Shown here piece by piece: positions 21,241-31,100 of a stretch of 64,000 bases of DNA. Source of the DNA: Pelomicrobium methylotrophicum (GTDB lineage: Bacteria > Pseudomonadota > Gammaproteobacteria > Burkholderiales > UBA6910); NCBI RefSeq assembly GCF_008014345.1, contig NZ_VPFL01000014.1:1-64000 (forward strand), written 5' to 3'. Below the pieces are notes generated by a model, which was given only the letters and a program-made list of their open reading frames with translations, was not told the DNA's origin and made no database searches. The number at the start of each line of letters is the position of its first letter. The stretch's first letter is position 1. The translations under genes were made by a program, and so were the position numbers.

Positions 21241-21717
21241 ATGAATAAGATTCCCTTGACCGTTGCCGGCGCCGAAAAGCTGCGCGCCGAGCTTCACGAC
21301 CTGAAAACGGTCCAGCGGCCGGCGATCATCCAGGCGATCGCCGAGGCCCGCGCGCATGGCGACCTGTCGGAGAACGCCGAATACCATGCGGCCAAGGAGC
21401 GGCAGAGCTTTATCGAGGGCCGCATCAACGAGCTGGAAGCCAAGCTCTCCAACGCGCAGATCATCAATCCGGCGCTGCTCGACGCCGACGGGCGCTGCGT
21501 GTTCGGCGCCACCGTGGACCTGGAGGACATGGCCAGCGGCGAGGTCGTGACCTACCAGATCGTCGGGGACGACGAAGCCGACATCAAGGAAGGGAAGATC
21601 TCCATCAGCTCCCCTATCGCCCGCGCCCTCATCGGCAAAAGCCCGGGTGACGTGGCCGAAGTCCAGGCCCCGGGCGGCATCCGGGAGTACGAGATTCTGG
21701 ACGTGCGTTACGTCTAA
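21241..21717 (+). CDS. greA: Transcription elongation factor GreA
   Basis: GreA rescues backtracked RNA polymerase by stimulating transcript cleavage (158 aa, normal). The N-terminal coiled coil (1-75) includes [20 protein letters not shown], whose acidic tip residues D and E act at the polymerase active site. The C-terminal globular FKBP-like part has [23 protein letters not shown] lies ten bases before the ATG. A possible promoter (TTGGCG at 21179, 17 bp, TATTCT at 21202) sits in the 81-bp gap after carB. Confidence 0.97.
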   Translation: MNKIPLTVAGAEKLRAELHDLKTVQRPAIIQAIAEARAHGDLSENAEYHAAKERQSFIEGRINELEAKLSNAQIINPALLDADGRCVFGATVDLEDMASGEVVTYQIVGDDEADIKEGKISISSPIARALIGKSPGDVAEVQAPGGIREYEILDVRYV

Positions 21718-21773
21718 GGGGTCGTCGGGCCCCGGCCTCCGTCAGTCCGTCCCTTGCATTGGCCCCGAACCCG

Positions 21774-22253
21774 ATGCCTACCGGTCGTCTAGGCGGGGCG
21801 CTGGATCTGTTCACCCGGGCAGCGGTGACGCTTTGGGTCGGGGGGCTGTGGGTGACCGGCTATCTGGTCGCCCCAGTGGTCTTCGCTACCCTGGAAGATC
21901 GAGCGCTGGCCGGTGTGCTGGCCGGACGGCTGTTCGACTCCCTGGCGGTCATCGGCCTCGGGTGCGGCAGCCTGCTGCTAGGGCTGCGGGCGGTGGGGCG
22001 GGGCCGGCGGGTCTGCGGCGATCCTGTGGCGTGGATCGTGGCTGGGATGCTGGCGTTGGCCGCCGTGGGCCACTGGGGGCTGCAGCCCATCGTCGCTGGC
22101 CTGCGGGATGCGGGTTTTGCCGCCGCCTTGCCCGGCAGCCCGCAGCGGCAGACGTTTGCCTTTTGGCACGGCGTGGCCAGCGCCGCTTACTTGGTGGAGA
22201 GCCTCCTGGGGCTGGCCCTGGTTTGGGCAGTGGGGCGGCGCAGCTCCCCCTGA
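21774..22253 (+). CDS. DUF4149-type membrane protein
   Basis: This is a 159-aa integral membrane protein with about four hydrophobic segments (near residues 9-37, 52-70, 81-101 and 130-150). The motif pattern WVGGLWVTGYLVAPVVFATL and a late FWHGVASAAYLVESLLG segment fit the DUF4149 family, whose function is unknown. The family often sits between greA and yhbY in Betaproteobacteria, as here. ATG 21774 is chosen over TTG 21759. Its 3' end overlaps the convergent yhbY frame by 67 bp. Confidence 0.75.
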   Translation: MPTGRLGGALDLFTRAAVTLWVGGLWVTGYLVAPVVFATLEDRALAGVLAGRLFDSLAVIGLGCGSLLLGLRAVGRGRRVCGDPVAWIVAGMLALAAVGHWGLQPIVAGLRDAGFAAALPGSPQRQTFAFWHGVASAAYLVESLLGLALVWAVGRRSSP

Positions 22254-22588
22254 GCCTTTTGCCGGCGAGGCCGGCTGGCTGTTGCGGGGCCGAGCCAGGG
22301 GTCGGCGGGCGTTTTGTCAGGCTTGCGTCGGTAAAGAACGATCACCCGGCCGATCTGCAATACCGGCGCAGCGCCCACGGCTTTGCAGATGGTCTCCAGG
22401 AAGGTGGCTCGCCGGCGGCGGTCCTCACCCGCGATTCTCACCTTGATGAGCTCGTGGCTCGCGAGTTGGCGGTCGATTTCGGCCAGCACAGCCTCGGAGA
22501 GCCCTGCGTCGCCGATCAATACCACGGGCTTCAGCGTGTGAGCCTGGGCCCGCAGCGCGCGCCGCTCGGCGGGAGTCAGCTCAGGCAT
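22187..22588 (-). CDS. yhbY: RNA-binding protein YhbY (CRM domain)
   Basis: This 133-aa CRM-domain protein binds the large ribosomal subunit precursor. Residues 1-95 match YhbY closely: LTPAERRALRAQAHTLKPVV, then GLSEAVLAEIDRQLASHELI and KVRIAGEDRRRR. A basic Pro/Arg/Ala tail of about 35 residues follows, longer than in E. coli YhbY. The start at 22588 gives the family N-terminus. An ATG at 22600 is also possible. It is divergent from rlmE with 45 bp between starts. Confidence 0.9.
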   Translation of the reverse strand: MPELTPAERRALRAQAHTLKPVVLIGDAGLSEAVLAEIDRQLASHELIKVRIAGEDRRRRATFLETICKAVGAAPVLQIGRVIVLYRRKPDKTPADPWLGPATASRPRRQKAQGELRRPTAQTRASPRRLSTK

Positions 22589-22633
22589 AGGCGGTTCCAT
22601 GAAAATAAAGGGAAAGGTGCGCGATTCTAGCCA

Positions 22634-23281
22634 ATGGCCCGCTCGAAAACCAGCAAGGCATGGATGCAGGAGCACGTGTCAGACCTTTACGTCCGGCGGG
22701 CCAAGGCCGAAGGCTACCGCTCCCGGGCGGCCTACAAGCTCATGGAGCTGGACGAGCGGGACCACCTTCTCCGGCCAGGCCTATGGGTGGTGGACCTGGG
22801 CGCTGCGCCCGGTGGGTGGAGCCAGGTGGCGGCCGCCCGCGTGGGGAAGGCGGGGCGAGTGGTGGCCGTGGATGTGCTGGAGATGGCCCCGCTGCCGGGA
22901 GTTGAGTTCATCCTCGGCGACTTTTCCGAGGAGGCGACCCTCGTCCGGGTGGCCCGGGCGCTGGACGGACACGCGGCGGATCTTGTGCTCTCCGACATGG
23001 CCCCCAACATGAGTGGTATGGCGGAAGTCGACCAAGCGCGCAGCCTCCACCTGGCGGAGTTGGCGCTGGAGTTTTGTACACGCCACCTGAAACCGGGGGG
23101 CGGGCTTCTAGTCAAAGTGTTTCAGGGGGCGGGGTTTGACGGGTTCGTGGCCGAGCTCCGGCGCCGGTTTTCAAGGGTGGCGGTCCGTAAACCCCGATCG
23201 TCCCGCAGCCGGTCGGCAGAAGTGTATCTCCTTGCGACAGGTTTCCGCGGCGAGCCGCGGCCCACACAAGGGGACAAATAG
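22634..23281 (+). CDS. rlmE: 23S rRNA 2'-O-methyltransferase RlmE (FtsJ/RrmJ)
   Basis: RlmE methylates the 2'-O of U2552 in 23S rRNA using S-adenosylmethionine (215 aa, normal). The SAM-binding loop is [15 protein letters not shown]. The K-D-K-E catalytic set is present: K in [13 protein letters not shown] in [13 protein letters not shown] in [10 protein letters not shown] and E in [12 protein letters not shown]. It precedes ftsH by 57 bp, the usual heat-shock pair. A CCGCGG-cgag-CCGCGG inverted repeat lies inside its last codons. Confidence 0.96.
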   Translation: MARSKTSKAWMQEHVSDLYVRRAKAEGYRSRAAYKLMELDERDHLLRPGLWVVDLGAAPGGWSQVAAARVGKAGRVVAVDVLEMAPLPGVEFILGDFSEEATLVRVARALDGHAADLVLSDMAPNMSGMAEVDQARSLHLAELALEFCTRHLKPGGGLLVKVFQGAGFDGFVAELRRRFSRVAVRKPRSSRSRSAEVYLLATGFRGEPRPTQGDK

Positions 23282-23338
23282 GATTAGAATACGGTAGGGC
23301 ATCCCCGGCGGGTCCTGGAGTACCTTTTAGGAGCAACT

Positions 23339-25228
23339 TTGAACAATCTCGTCAAGAACATCGCCATCTGGCTGGTCATCGCCCTGGTGCTGATGACCGT
23401 CTTCAACCAGTTCAGTGCCCGCCAGCAGCCCCAGGCCCAGATGAACTACTCCCAGTTCATCGAAGAGGTGAAGGCAGGGCACATCGCCAAGGTGACCATC
23501 GAAGGGCGCACCCTCAGGGGCGTGAAGACCGACGGGAAGCGCTTCGTCACCTACTCGCCGTCGGACCCCTGGATGGTGAGCGATCTGCTCAAGAACGGCG
23601 TGATCATCGAGGCGAAGCCCGAGGAGGAGCCGTCGCTGCTCATGAACATCTTCGTCTCCTGGTTCCCGATGCTGCTCCTGATCGGCGTGTGGATTTTCTT
23701 CATGCGTCAGATGCAGGGCGGGGGCCGGGGCGGGGCGTTCTCGTTCGGCAAGAGCCGGGCGCGGATGCTGGATGAATCCCAGAACACCGTCACCTTTGCC
23801 GATGTCGCGGGCTGCGAGGAGGCGAAGGAGGAAGTGGCCGAGCTGGTGGAGTTCCTGAGGGACCCGGGCAAGTTCCAGAAACTGGGCGGGCGCATTCCCA
23901 GGGGCGTGCTCATGGTGGGCAATCCCGGGACGGGCAAGACGTTGCTCGCCAAGGCGATCGCCGGCGAAGCCAAGGTGCCGTTCTTCAGCATTTCAGGTTC
24001 GGACTTCGTCGAGATGTTCGTCGGCGTGGGGGCGGCACGGGTGCGCGACATGTTCGAGCAGGCGAAGAAACACGCCCCCTGCATCGTGTTCATCGACGAG
24101 ATCGATGCCGTCGGGCGTCAACGCGGTGCCGGCCTGGGCGGCGGCAACGACGAGCGGGAACAGACCCTGAACCAGCTGCTGGTGGAAATGGACGGGTTCG
24201 AGTCCACCTCCGGCGTGATCGTGATCGCGGCCACCAACCGGCCCGACGTGCTGGACCCGGCGCTGCTCAGGCCCGGTCGCTTCGACCGGCAGGTGGTGGT
24301 TCCGCTGCCGGACATCCGCGGGCGCGAGCAGATCCTGATGGTACATATGCGCAAGGTGCCGGTGGCGCCGGACGTGCGCCCCGATGTCATCGCTCGCGGC
24401 ACGCCGGGCTTTTCGGGAGCCGACCTCGCCAATCTGGTGAACGAGGCGGCCCTGTTTGCGGCGCGGGCCAACAAGCGGCTCGTGGACATGGAGGACTTCG
24501 AGCGCGCCAAGGACAAGATCATGATGGGTGCCGAGCGCCGCTCCATGGTCATGCCCGAGCACGAGCGCAGGAACACCGCTTACCATGAGGCCGGCCACGC
24601 CGTGGTGGCCAAGCTTCTGCCCAAGACCGACCCGGTGCACAAGGTGACCATCATCCCGCGGGGGCGAGCGCTGGGGGTGACCATGCAGTTGCCGGAAGAA
24701 GACCGCTACAGCTACGACCGGGAGTACATCCTCAACAAGATCGCGGTGCTGTTTGGCGGCCGGGTTGCTGAAGAGATCTTCATGAACCAGATGACCACCG
24801 GCGCTTCCGACGACTTCCGCAAGGCGACCGACATGGCCCGCCGCATGGTCACCGAATGGGGCATGAGCGAAGTCATGGGCCCCATGGTGTACGGCGAGAA
24901 CGAGGGGGAAGTGTTCCTCGGCCGCTCCATCACCACCCACAAGAACGTGTCCGAGGCCACCATGCAGAAGGTGGACCAGGAGATCCGGCGCATCATCGAC
25001 CAGCAGTACGCGCTGGCGCGGCGGCTGATCGAAGACAACCGCGAAAAGGTGGAGATGATGGCCAAGGCGCTCCTCGAGTGGGAGACCATCGATGCCGACC
25101 AGATCAACGACATTATGGAAGGCCGTCCACCGCGGCCGCCCAAGCCGGCCGTGACGCCGCCGGCTGCGCCCACGTCCCAGGACAAGCCGAGCACCGCCCC
25201 CACCACCCAGCCGGCCCAGGAAACGTAA
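23339..25228 (+). CDS. ftsH: ATP-dependent zinc metalloprotease FtsH
   Basis: This is a membrane-anchored AAA+ protease of 629 aa that degrades misfolded membrane proteins and regulators such as sigma-32 and LpxC. Two transmembrane segments flank a periplasmic loop (about residues 8-24 and 104-122). Walker A is GNPGTGKT (194-201), Walker B is [13 protein letters not shown], and the second region of homology is [18 protein letters not shown]. The zinc site is HEAGH in [12 protein letters not shown]. The start is TTG with AGGAG upstream. The C-terminal tail is Pro/Thr-rich and variable. Confidence 0.97.
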   Translation: MNNLVKNIAIWLVIALVLMTVFNQFSARQQPQAQMNYSQFIEEVKAGHIAKVTIEGRTLRGVKTDGKRFVTYSPSDPWMVSDLLKNGVIIEAKPEEEPSLLMNIFVSWFPMLLLIGVWIFFMRQMQGGGRGGAFSFGKSRARMLDESQNTVTFADVAGCEEAKEEVAELVEFLRDPGKFQKLGGRIPRGVLMVGNPGTGKTLLAKAIAGEAKVPFFSISGSDFVEMFVGVGAARVRDMFEQAKKHAPCIVFIDEIDAVGRQRGAGLGGGNDEREQTLNQLLVEMDGFESTSGVIVIAATNRPDVLDPALLRPGRFDRQVVVPLPDIRGREQILMVHMRKVPVAPDVRPDVIARGTPGFSGADLANLVNEAALFAARANKRLVDMEDFERAKDKIMMGAERRSMVMPEHERRNTAYHEAGHAVVAKLLPKTDPVHKVTIIPRGRALGVTMQLPEEDRYSYDREYILNKIAVLFGGRVAEEIFMNQMTTGASDDFRKATDMARRMVTEWGMSEVMGPMVYGENEGEVFLGRSITTHKNVSEATMQKVDQEIRRIIDQQYALARRLIEDNREKVEMMAKALLEWETIDADQINDIMEGRPPRPPKPAVTPPAAPTSQDKPSTAPTTQPAQET

Positions 25229-25235
25229 GTCCGGT

Positions 25236-25273
25236 GAGAGGTGGGAGTGAGGGTTCGATCTCACTCCCCTCTC
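25236..25273. repeat. Hairpin in the ftsH-folP gap
   Basis: GGGAGTGAG (25243-25251) pairs with CTCACTCCC (25260-25268) around an 8-nt loop. The outer GAGAGG / CCTCTC arms extend the stem with small bulges. No T-run follows. It begins 7 bp after the ftsH stop. It may act as an mRNA 3'-end barrier, and it belongs with other GTGA-rich inverted repeats in this window. Confidence 0.6.
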
Positions 25274-25319
25274 GTGGTGTGACCGGCGCCCCTCTGGGGC
25301 CACAGCAAGAAAAACCGTC

Positions 25320-26174
25320 ATGGCCACCCCTTCGTCCCCCGCCTCTGCGCGGCTTCTTCGGTGCGGTCGGTTCACCCTGAATCTGTCGCGCCCTCTGGTC
25401 ATGGGCGTAGTCAACGTCACGCCCGACTCTTTTTCCGACGGTGGCCGCTATTTCTCGGCCCAGGCGGCCGTCGAGCACGCCAAAAGCCTGGTTGCGGAGG
25501 GGGCGGACCTCCTGGACATCGGCGGCGAGTCGACGCGGCCAGGGGCCGAGCCGGTGCCGGTGGAGGAGGAGCTTCGGCGCGTGCTGCCGGTGCTGGAGGC
25601 GGTGGTGCCGCTTGGGGTTCCGGTGTCGGTGGACACGATGAAGCCCGAAGTCATGCGCGCCGCGATCGGCGTCGGCGTCGCCATGGTGAACGACATCATG
25701 GCGCTGCGGCAGCCGGGGGCGTTGGAGGCGGTCGCCCGGAGCGATGTCGCGGTGTGTCTGATGCACATGCAGGGCGAGCCGCGCACGATGCAGCTCAATC
25801 CCACGTACAGCGATGTGGTCCGTGAAGTGAGAGACTTTCTTGCCGAGCGGATGGCGGCCGCCGAGGCGGCAGGCATTGCCCGGGAGCGCATCGTGGTCGA
25901 TCCCGGATTCGGTTTCGGCAAGACGCGGTCCCACAATCTGGAGCTTTTCCGGAATCTACCAGCCTTTGCCGCGTTGGGCGCTCCGGTGCTGGTGGGGCTG
26001 TCGCGCAAATCGGTGCTCGGCAAGCTCACCGGCCGCGAGGTGGGTGAGCGTCTTGCCGCGAGCCTTGCCGCAGCGCTTCTGGCGGTGGAACGGGGCGCGA
26101 GCATCGTGCGGGTTCATGACGTCGCCGCCACGCGGGACGCGTTGGCCGTCCTGGCGGCGGTCTCCGGCTCCTGA
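25320..26174 (+). CDS. folP: Dihydropteroate synthase
   Basis: FolP joins p-aminobenzoate to the pterin diphosphate in folate synthesis and is the sulfonamide target (284 aa, normal). The family signatures are present: VMGVVNVTPDSFSDGGRY near residue 27, DLLDIGGESTRPGAEPV and IVVDPGFGFGKTRSHNLEL. The end of the barrel has VLVGLSRKSVLGKLTGR and RVHDVAATRDAL. It follows ftsH as in other Proteobacteria. The ATG has only a weak Shine-Dalgarno (AAGAAA). Confidence 0.97.
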   Translation: MATPSSPASARLLRCGRFTLNLSRPLVMGVVNVTPDSFSDGGRYFSAQAAVEHAKSLVAEGADLLDIGGESTRPGAEPVPVEEELRRVLPVLEAVVPLGVPVSVDTMKPEVMRAAIGVGVAMVNDIMALRQPGALEAVARSDVAVCLMHMQGEPRTMQLNPTYSDVVREVRDFLAERMAAAEAAGIARERIVVDPGFGFGKTRSHNLELFRNLPAFAALGAPVLVGLSRKSVLGKLTGREVGERLAASLAAALLAVERGASIVRVHDVAATRDALAVLAAVSGS

Positions 26175-26246
26175 ACGGGCGAAATGGGTCTTCCTCCGGT
26201 TCCCACTTCGTTGCGGGTCACGAGGGCCGGTTGCGGCTGAATCGGA

Positions 26247-27473
26247 GTGACCGCAACATCTGCAAAAGACCCCGCCCTGCGACCTCTGCGGCTGGTGGCC
26301 GCCCTATGCACGGCGGAGATTCTCACCATGATCGGCGTGGCGGCCTTTGCCGCCCTGCTGCCGGAGTTTCGTGCGCAATGGCAGCTTTCCAACACGGAGG
26401 CCGGCTGGATCAGCGGGGTCTTTTTTGCCGGCTATGTGGCCGCAGTGCCGTTTCTGGTGGGGCTGACCGACCACCTGGATGCCCGGCGCATCTATCTGGT
26501 CTCGTGCGCCATCACGGCAGCCGCCAGCTTTCTGTTCGCCGCGTTCGCGGCGGGGTTCTGGTCGGCGCTGTTCGCCCGGGCGGTGGCGGGGGTAGGGCTT
26601 GCCGGCACCTACATGCCGGGGCTCAAAGCGCTCTCCGAGCGCATCGAAGGCGCCCACCAATCGCGGGCGGTCGCCTTCTACACTTCCAGCTTCGGCTTGG
26701 GAATCGCGCTCTCCTTTCTGCTGAGCGGCGAGGTCGGTACCCGCATCGGCTGGAGGGCCGCCTTCGTGCTGGCCGGCCTCTGTGCCGTGGCGGCATTGCT
26801 GATCGCGCACACGGTGCTCGAACCGCGGGGCGGGGGCCGCCCCTTCGTATTGCGCCTGCCCGACTTCCGGCCGGTGGTGAAGCGACCTGAAGTGCTCGGC
26901 TACTGCACTGCCTACGCAGTCCACAACTGGGAACTGTTCGCGCTGCGGTCGTGGGTGGTGGCGTTTCTCGGTTTCGTCGTCGAGCGCCATGCGGGCAGCG
27001 GCAGCCCGGTGAGCCCGACGATCGTGGCTACCGTGATGACGCTGGTGGGCATGCCTGCGAGCGTGCTGGGCAACGAGCTGGCGCTGCGCATCGGCCGCAG
27101 GCGCGCCGTCACCTGGGTGATGTCGATATCCGCAGCGGCTGCTGCGGTGGTGGGCTTTTCCTCTTTCCTGCCGCCGATGGCGGTGGCGGTCCTGCTGTGC
27201 GCCTACGCGATCGCAGTCAACGGCGATTCCGCTGCCTTGACCGCCGGCCTGCTGCAGGTGGCGCCCAGCCAGCACCGGGGGGCGGCGATGGCGCTGTACT
27301 CGAGCTGCGGCTTCGTCGGGGCGTTCCTCGGACCCCTGGTATTCGGTATGGCCCTCGATCTCGGAGCACCCAAGCCGGCGTTGGCATGGGGTTTGGCCTT
27401 CGTGTCCCTGGGCGCCGCGGTGGCTTTGGGGCCCGTCGCGCTCGCCTTAACGGCGCGCCGCAGCCCCTGTTGA
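26247..27473 (+). CDS. Major facilitator superfamily transporter
   Basis: This is a 408-aa inner-membrane protein with about 12 hydrophobic segments. It has the MFS loop 2-3 pattern in VGLTDHLDARRIYLVSC and typical Gly-rich helices (FARAVAGVGLAGTYMPGLKA). The substrate cannot be predicted. The GTG start gives MTATSAKDPALRP; the CGGAG just upstream is very close to it. It lies between folP and glmM, which are usually neighbours, so it is probably a lineage-specific insertion, although composition looks like the neighbours. Confidence 0.85.
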   Translation: MTATSAKDPALRPLRLVAALCTAEILTMIGVAAFAALLPEFRAQWQLSNTEAGWISGVFFAGYVAAVPFLVGLTDHLDARRIYLVSCAITAAASFLFAAFAAGFWSALFARAVAGVGLAGTYMPGLKALSERIEGAHQSRAVAFYTSSFGLGIALSFLLSGEVGTRIGWRAAFVLAGLCAVAALLIAHTVLEPRGGGRPFVLRLPDFRPVVKRPEVLGYCTAYAVHNWELFALRSWVVAFLGFVVERHAGSGSPVSPTIVATVMTLVGMPASVLGNELALRIGRRRAVTWVMSISAAAAAVVGFSSFLPPMAVAVLLCAYAIAVNGDSAALTAGLLQVAPSQHRGAAMALYSSCGFVGAFLGPLVFGMALDLGAPKPALAWGLAFVSLGAAVALGPVALALTARRSPC

Positions 27474-27539
27474 GATTGTCCGCGGTCCTGGCGTGCGGTA
27501 GAGTGGTGCCGTTTTGTCTACCCCAGGCGGGCGCGGTTG

Positions 27540-28895
27540 ATGAAACGCAAGTATTTTGGAACTGACGGGATACGGGGCCGGGTCGGCGAGCCGCCCATCA
27601 CGCCCGAGATCGTGATGCGCCTGGGATACGCGGCGGGGAAGGCCCTGGTGGCCCGCTCTTCCTTGCCCAAGGGGGAGCGGCCGGCGGTACTGATCGGCAA
27701 GGACACGCGGATTTCCGGCTACATGTTGGAAGCCGCCCTGGAAGCGGGCTTCTCGGCCGCAGGGGTCGATGTAATGCTGTCCGGGCCCATGCCCACACCG
27801 GCCGTGGCGTACCTCACGCGGGCGTTACGCCTGCAGGCGGGAGTGGTCATCAGCGCGTCCCACAACCCGTACGACGACAACGGCATCAAGTTCTTCTCCG
27901 CCGATGGCTTCAAGCTCCCTGACGAGACGGAGCAGGCGATCGAAGCTGCCCTCGAGGAGCCCCTGGTGACCATGCCTTCGGCGGGACTGGGCAAGGCCCG
28001 GCGCATCCACGACGCGGCCGGGCGCTACATCGAGTTTTGCAAGAGCACCTTTCCCACCCGGCTCGACCTGCGGGGTGTCAGGCTGGTCGTCGATTGCGCC
28101 CATGGCGCCACTTACCATATCGCGCCCCACGTGTTCCACGAGCTGGGTGCCGAGGTGGTGGCCATCGGCGCGGAACCGGATGGTCTGAATATCAACCACG
28201 AGGTCGGAGCCTTGCACCCGCAGGCGCTCCAGCAGGCGGTCCGCCACCACGGTGCGGAGCTCGGCATTGCCTTTGACGGCGATGGCGACCGGGTCGTGAT
28301 GTGCGACGCAGAGGGCCGGCTTTACGACGGGGATCAGCTTCTCTACGTCATCGCCCTGCTGCGGCTGGAATTGGGGTGCCTGGACGGCGGCGTGGCGGGT
28401 ACCCTGATGACCAATTATGCCCTGGAGCGGGCGCTCGCCGAGCGGGGCATCCCCTTCAAGCGGGCGAACGTCGGCGACCGCTACGTGTTGGAGCTTCTCC
28501 AGCGGGAGGGCTGGGAGCTGGGCGGTGAGAACTCAGGCCACATCATCTGCCTCGACAAGCACACGACCGGAGACGGCATCGTATCGGCGCTGCAGGTGTT
28601 GCACGCGATCCGCCTGCGGGGGCAGGGTCTTGAGGCGCTGACCCGGGAGCTCGCGCTCTATCCCCAGGTGCTGGTCAACGTGCAGGTCAAGCGCGACTTC
28701 GATTTCCGCAACGATCCCCGGGTCAGGTCGGCGGTGACGGAGACCGAACGGCTCTTGAACGGGGACGGACGGGTGCTCCTGCGGGCGTCCGGGACGGAGC
28801 CGGTGATCCGGGTGATGGTGGAAGGCCGCTCCCGGGAGCAGGTCACCCGGCTCGCCCAAAGGCTTGCCGATGCGGTGCGTCAGGCGGCCGCCTGA
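27540..28895 (+). CDS. glmM: Phosphoglucosamine mutase
   Basis: GlmM converts glucosamine-6-phosphate to glucosamine-1-phosphate for peptidoglycan and LPS precursors (451 aa). The N-terminus has [20 protein letters not shown]. The phosphorylated serine is in the loop [16 protein letters not shown]. The Mg-binding loop is [11 protein letters not shown] and the sugar loop includes [19 protein letters not shown]. The C-terminal phosphate loop is [18 protein letters not shown] 27540 directly follows a TTG in the same frame. No strong Shine-Dalgarno is seen. Confidence 0.97.
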   Translation: MKRKYFGTDGIRGRVGEPPITPEIVMRLGYAAGKALVARSSLPKGERPAVLIGKDTRISGYMLEAALEAGFSAAGVDVMLSGPMPTPAVAYLTRALRLQAGVVISASHNPYDDNGIKFFSADGFKLPDETEQAIEAALEEPLVTMPSAGLGKARRIHDAAGRYIEFCKSTFPTRLDLRGVRLVVDCAHGATYHIAPHVFHELGAEVVAIGAEPDGLNINHEVGALHPQALQQAVRHHGAELGIAFDGDGDRVVMCDAEGRLYDGDQLLYVIALLRLELGCLDGGVAGTLMTNYALERALAERGIPFKRANVGDRYVLELLQREGWELGGENSGHIICLDKHTTGDGIVSALQVLHAIRLRGQGLEALTRELALYPQVLVNVQVKRDFDFRNDPRVRSAVTETERLLNGDGRVLLRASGTEPVIRVMVEGRSREQVTRLAQRLADAVRQAAA

Positions 28896-28976
28896 GACCC
28901 TTCGCTCCAAAAACAACGGTTTAAAACTCAATGGAATGACAAAGGGCCTCGCGGCGTGGAGCGGCGAGGCTTCCGT

Positions 28977-29010
28977 CTGTCACGAAACTGTAACCGAGCA
29001 TGGCTAAGAT
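28977..29010 (+). promoter_or_regulatory. Pho box and PhoB-dependent promoter of pstS
   Basis: CTGTCAC-GAAA-CTGTAAC (28977-28994) is a nearly perfect PhoB recognition site of two 7-mers spaced by 4. Ten bases downstream lies a -10 element, TAAGAT (29005-29010). This is the geometry of PhoB-activated promoters, where the Pho box replaces the -35. The start would be near 29017, about 35 nt before pstS. It predicts induction of pstSCAB on phosphate limitation. Confidence 0.78.
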
Positions 29011-29051
29011 GCCGCTGTCGTCAGACGCGACCAACGAAGGAGAAGCCAATC

Positions 29052-30056
29052 ATGCGCATTCCTTGTCAGTTCAAGTTGCTCGGTACCGTAGCGCTCCTGG
29101 CCGGCGCGCTGCTCGGCCCGCTCCCATCCGCCCGCGCGGCCGTCGTGAAGGTGGACGGCTCCAGCACGGTGTATCCGGTCACCGAAGCCGTGGCCGAAGA
29201 GTTTCAGGCGGCCACCAAGGGCAAGTACAAGGTTACTGTGGGCATTTCCGGCACCGGCGGCGGTTTCAAGAAATTCTGCCGCGGCGAGATTGACATTGCT
29301 GACGCTTCGCGTCCCATCAAGAAGAGCGAGATGGAAGCCTGCAGGCAGGCCGGTATCCAGTACATCGAATTGCCCGTGGCGTTTGATGCCCTGACCGTCG
29401 TGATTCACCCCAGCAACACCTGGGCGGAGAAAATGAAGCCGGAGCAACTCAAAGTGATCTGGGAGCCGGCAGCGCAGGGCAAGATCACGAGCTGGAGGCA
29501 GGTGGACCCTCGCTATCCCGACGAGCCGCTCAAGCTGTACGGCCCCGGCGCAGACTCCGGCACTTTCGAATATTTCACTGAGGCGATCGTCGGCAAAGCC
29601 AAGTCGAGCCGCGGCGACTATACGGCATCGGAAGACGACAATGTGCTGGTCCAGGGAGTATCTCGCGATAAAGGTGCTCTCGGCTACTTCGGCTACGCGT
29701 ACTACGCAGAGAACCGCAATAAACTCAAGGCCGTGGCGGTCTGGAACGGCAAAGAGTACGTGCTGCCTTCCGAGAAGGCGGTGGAAGAGGGGACCTATCA
29801 GCCCCTTGCGCGGCCGATTTTCATCTACGTGAACGCCAAATCCCTTGACAAGCCCGAGGTCAAGCAGTTCGTCGAATTCTACATGAAGCAGGGACCCCAG
29901 CTCGTCAAGGAAGTGAAATACGTGCCCCTGCCGGCCAAGGTGTACGAAGCCAACATGAAAAACGTGCAGAGCAAGCGCCTCGGCACTGTCTTCGGCGGTA
30001 AGGAGGCTGTCGGCTTGAAGATCGAGGAGCTTGTCGCCAGAGAGGCTTCGCTCTAA
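29052..30056 (+). CDS. pstS: Phosphate-binding protein PstS
   Basis: This 334-aa periplasmic receptor feeds the Pst phosphate ABC transporter. A signal peptide of about 28 residues ends at ARA-AVVKV. The phosphate-binding signature follows: [38 protein letters not shown] and [10 protein letters not shown]. The ATG at 29052 has AAGGAG at the right distance; the longer open frame upstream overlaps the Pho box and is not used. A terminator-like hairpin lies 21 bp downstream, before pstC, which should give more PstS than permease. Confidence 0.95.
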   Translation: MRIPCQFKLLGTVALLAGALLGPLPSARAAVVKVDGSSTVYPVTEAVAEEFQAATKGKYKVTVGISGTGGGFKKFCRGEIDIADASRPIKKSEMEACRQAGIQYIELPVAFDALTVVIHPSNTWAEKMKPEQLKVIWEPAAQGKITSWRQVDPRYPDEPLKLYGPGADSGTFEYFTEAIVGKAKSSRGDYTASEDDNVLVQGVSRDKGALGYFGYAYYAENRNKLKAVAVWNGKEYVLPSEKAVEEGTYQPLARPIFIYVNAKSLDKPEVKQFVEFYMKQGPQLVKEVKYVPLPAKVYEANMKNVQSKRLGTVFGGKEAVGLKIEELVAREASL

Positions 30057-30077
30057 ACGGGCGCGGGCCTGGGAAAG

Positions 30078-30106
30078 CCGGGGGAAGGACAACCCCCGGT
30101 TTTTTT
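30078..30106 (+). terminator. Rho-independent terminator or attenuator between pstS and pstC
   Basis: CCGGGGG (30078-30084) pairs with CCCCCGG (30093-30099) with an 8-nt loop, followed by seven T residues (30100-30106). This is a textbook intrinsic terminator. As pstC has no strong promoter of its own that I can see, it probably acts as a partial terminator. Confidence 0.8.
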
Positions 30107-30146
30107 CTGCCGTGTCCAAACTGACATAAAATAACGGGGTTCCATC

Positions 30147-31100
30147 GTGACGATGAGTGCCGTGGCGACTCCCTCCACCGAATCCCAGACTGCGCGGGTG
30201 AGCGCTGGGCTCGCCCAGCGACGGCTGCGCAAGGTCAAAGAGAAGGTCATCGAGGCGATCCTGTTTCTCGCCGCCTGCACCGCCGTTGCCACCACGGTCG
30301 CGATCGTTGTCATCCTGCTCTGGGAGTCATCGGCCTTTTTCGAGCACGTTTCGATCGTTGAATTCTTGACCGACACCCAATGGACGCCGCTCTTTACCGA
30401 AAAGCACTTCGGGATTCTCCCGTTGCTTTCGGGGACGCTGGTGGTGGCGGGCGTGGCATTGGCGGTGGCCGTGCCGCTGGGAATCATCATCGCGCTGTAT
30501 CTCAGTGAGTTCGCACCCCATTCGGTGCGCGAGACGGTCAAACCGTTCCTGGAAATGCTGGAGGGCGTCCCGACGGTGGTCTACGGCTATTTCGCCCTGC
30601 TGTTCGTGACGCCCCTGCTGCAGAAGATCTTGCCCGACTTGCCGGGCTTCAACATGCTCTCCCCAGGCATCGTGATCGGGATCATGATCATCCCCTACGT
30701 ATCGTCGGTATCGGAGGACGCCATGCGGGCGGTGCCGATGGCGATGCGCGAAGGCTCGTACGCCATGGGGGCGACGCGATTCCAGACTGCAACCCGTGTG
30801 GTGTTGCCGGCCGCCTTCTCCGGCGTGGTCGCCTCCTTTATTCTCGGCATCTCGCGCGCCGTGGGCGAGACCATGGTGGTGGCGGTGGCGGCTGGGCAGC
30901 AGCCCAACTTCACCTGGAACCCGATGGAGCCAGCGGCGACCCTGACGGCCTATATCGTTCAGGTGAGCTTGGGTGATCTCCCCCACGGGTCCCTCGAGTA
31001 TCAGACCATCTTCGCTGCCGGGATCACCCTGGTGTTCCTCACGCTCGGCTTCAACGTGCTCGGCCATTTCCTGCGTCAGCGGTTCCGGGAGATCTACTGA
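30147..31100 (+). CDS. pstC: Phosphate ABC transporter permease PstC
   Basis: This 317-aa inner-membrane permease has about six transmembrane helices and a cytoplasmic N-terminal extension of about 35 residues. The family patterns are present: [37 protein letters not shown] and the ABC-coupling loop [17 protein letters not shown]. The GTG at 30147 is used, with GGGG seven bases upstream; an ATG at 30153 is in frame. Its TGA overlaps the pstA ATG by one base. Confidence 0.94.
   Translation: MTMSAVATPSTESQTARVSAGLAQRRLRKVKEKVIEAILFLAACTAVATTVAIVVILLWESSAFFEHVSIVEFLTDTQWTPLFTEKHFGILPLLSGTLVVAGVALAVAVPLGIIIALYLSEFAPHSVRETVKPFLEMLEGVPTVVYGYFALLFVTPLLQKILPDLPGFNMLSPGIVIGIMIIPYVSSVSEDAMRAVPMAMREGSYAMGATRFQTATRVVLPAAFSGVVASFILGISRAVGETMVVAVAAGQQPNFTWNPMEPAATLTAYIVQVSLGDLPHGSLEYQTIFAAGITLVFLTLGFNVLGHFLRQRFREIY

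Noticed and set aside
28956-29051. Upstream extension of the pstS frame
   Set aside because: It overlaps the Pho box and the predicted transcription start, lacks a ribosome binding site and would bury the signal peptide.
30120-30138. CTGACATAAAATAACGGGG before pstC as a second Pho box
   Set aside because: The first half resembles a Pho half-site, but the second half does not match CTGTCAT, so only the site upstream of pstS is kept.
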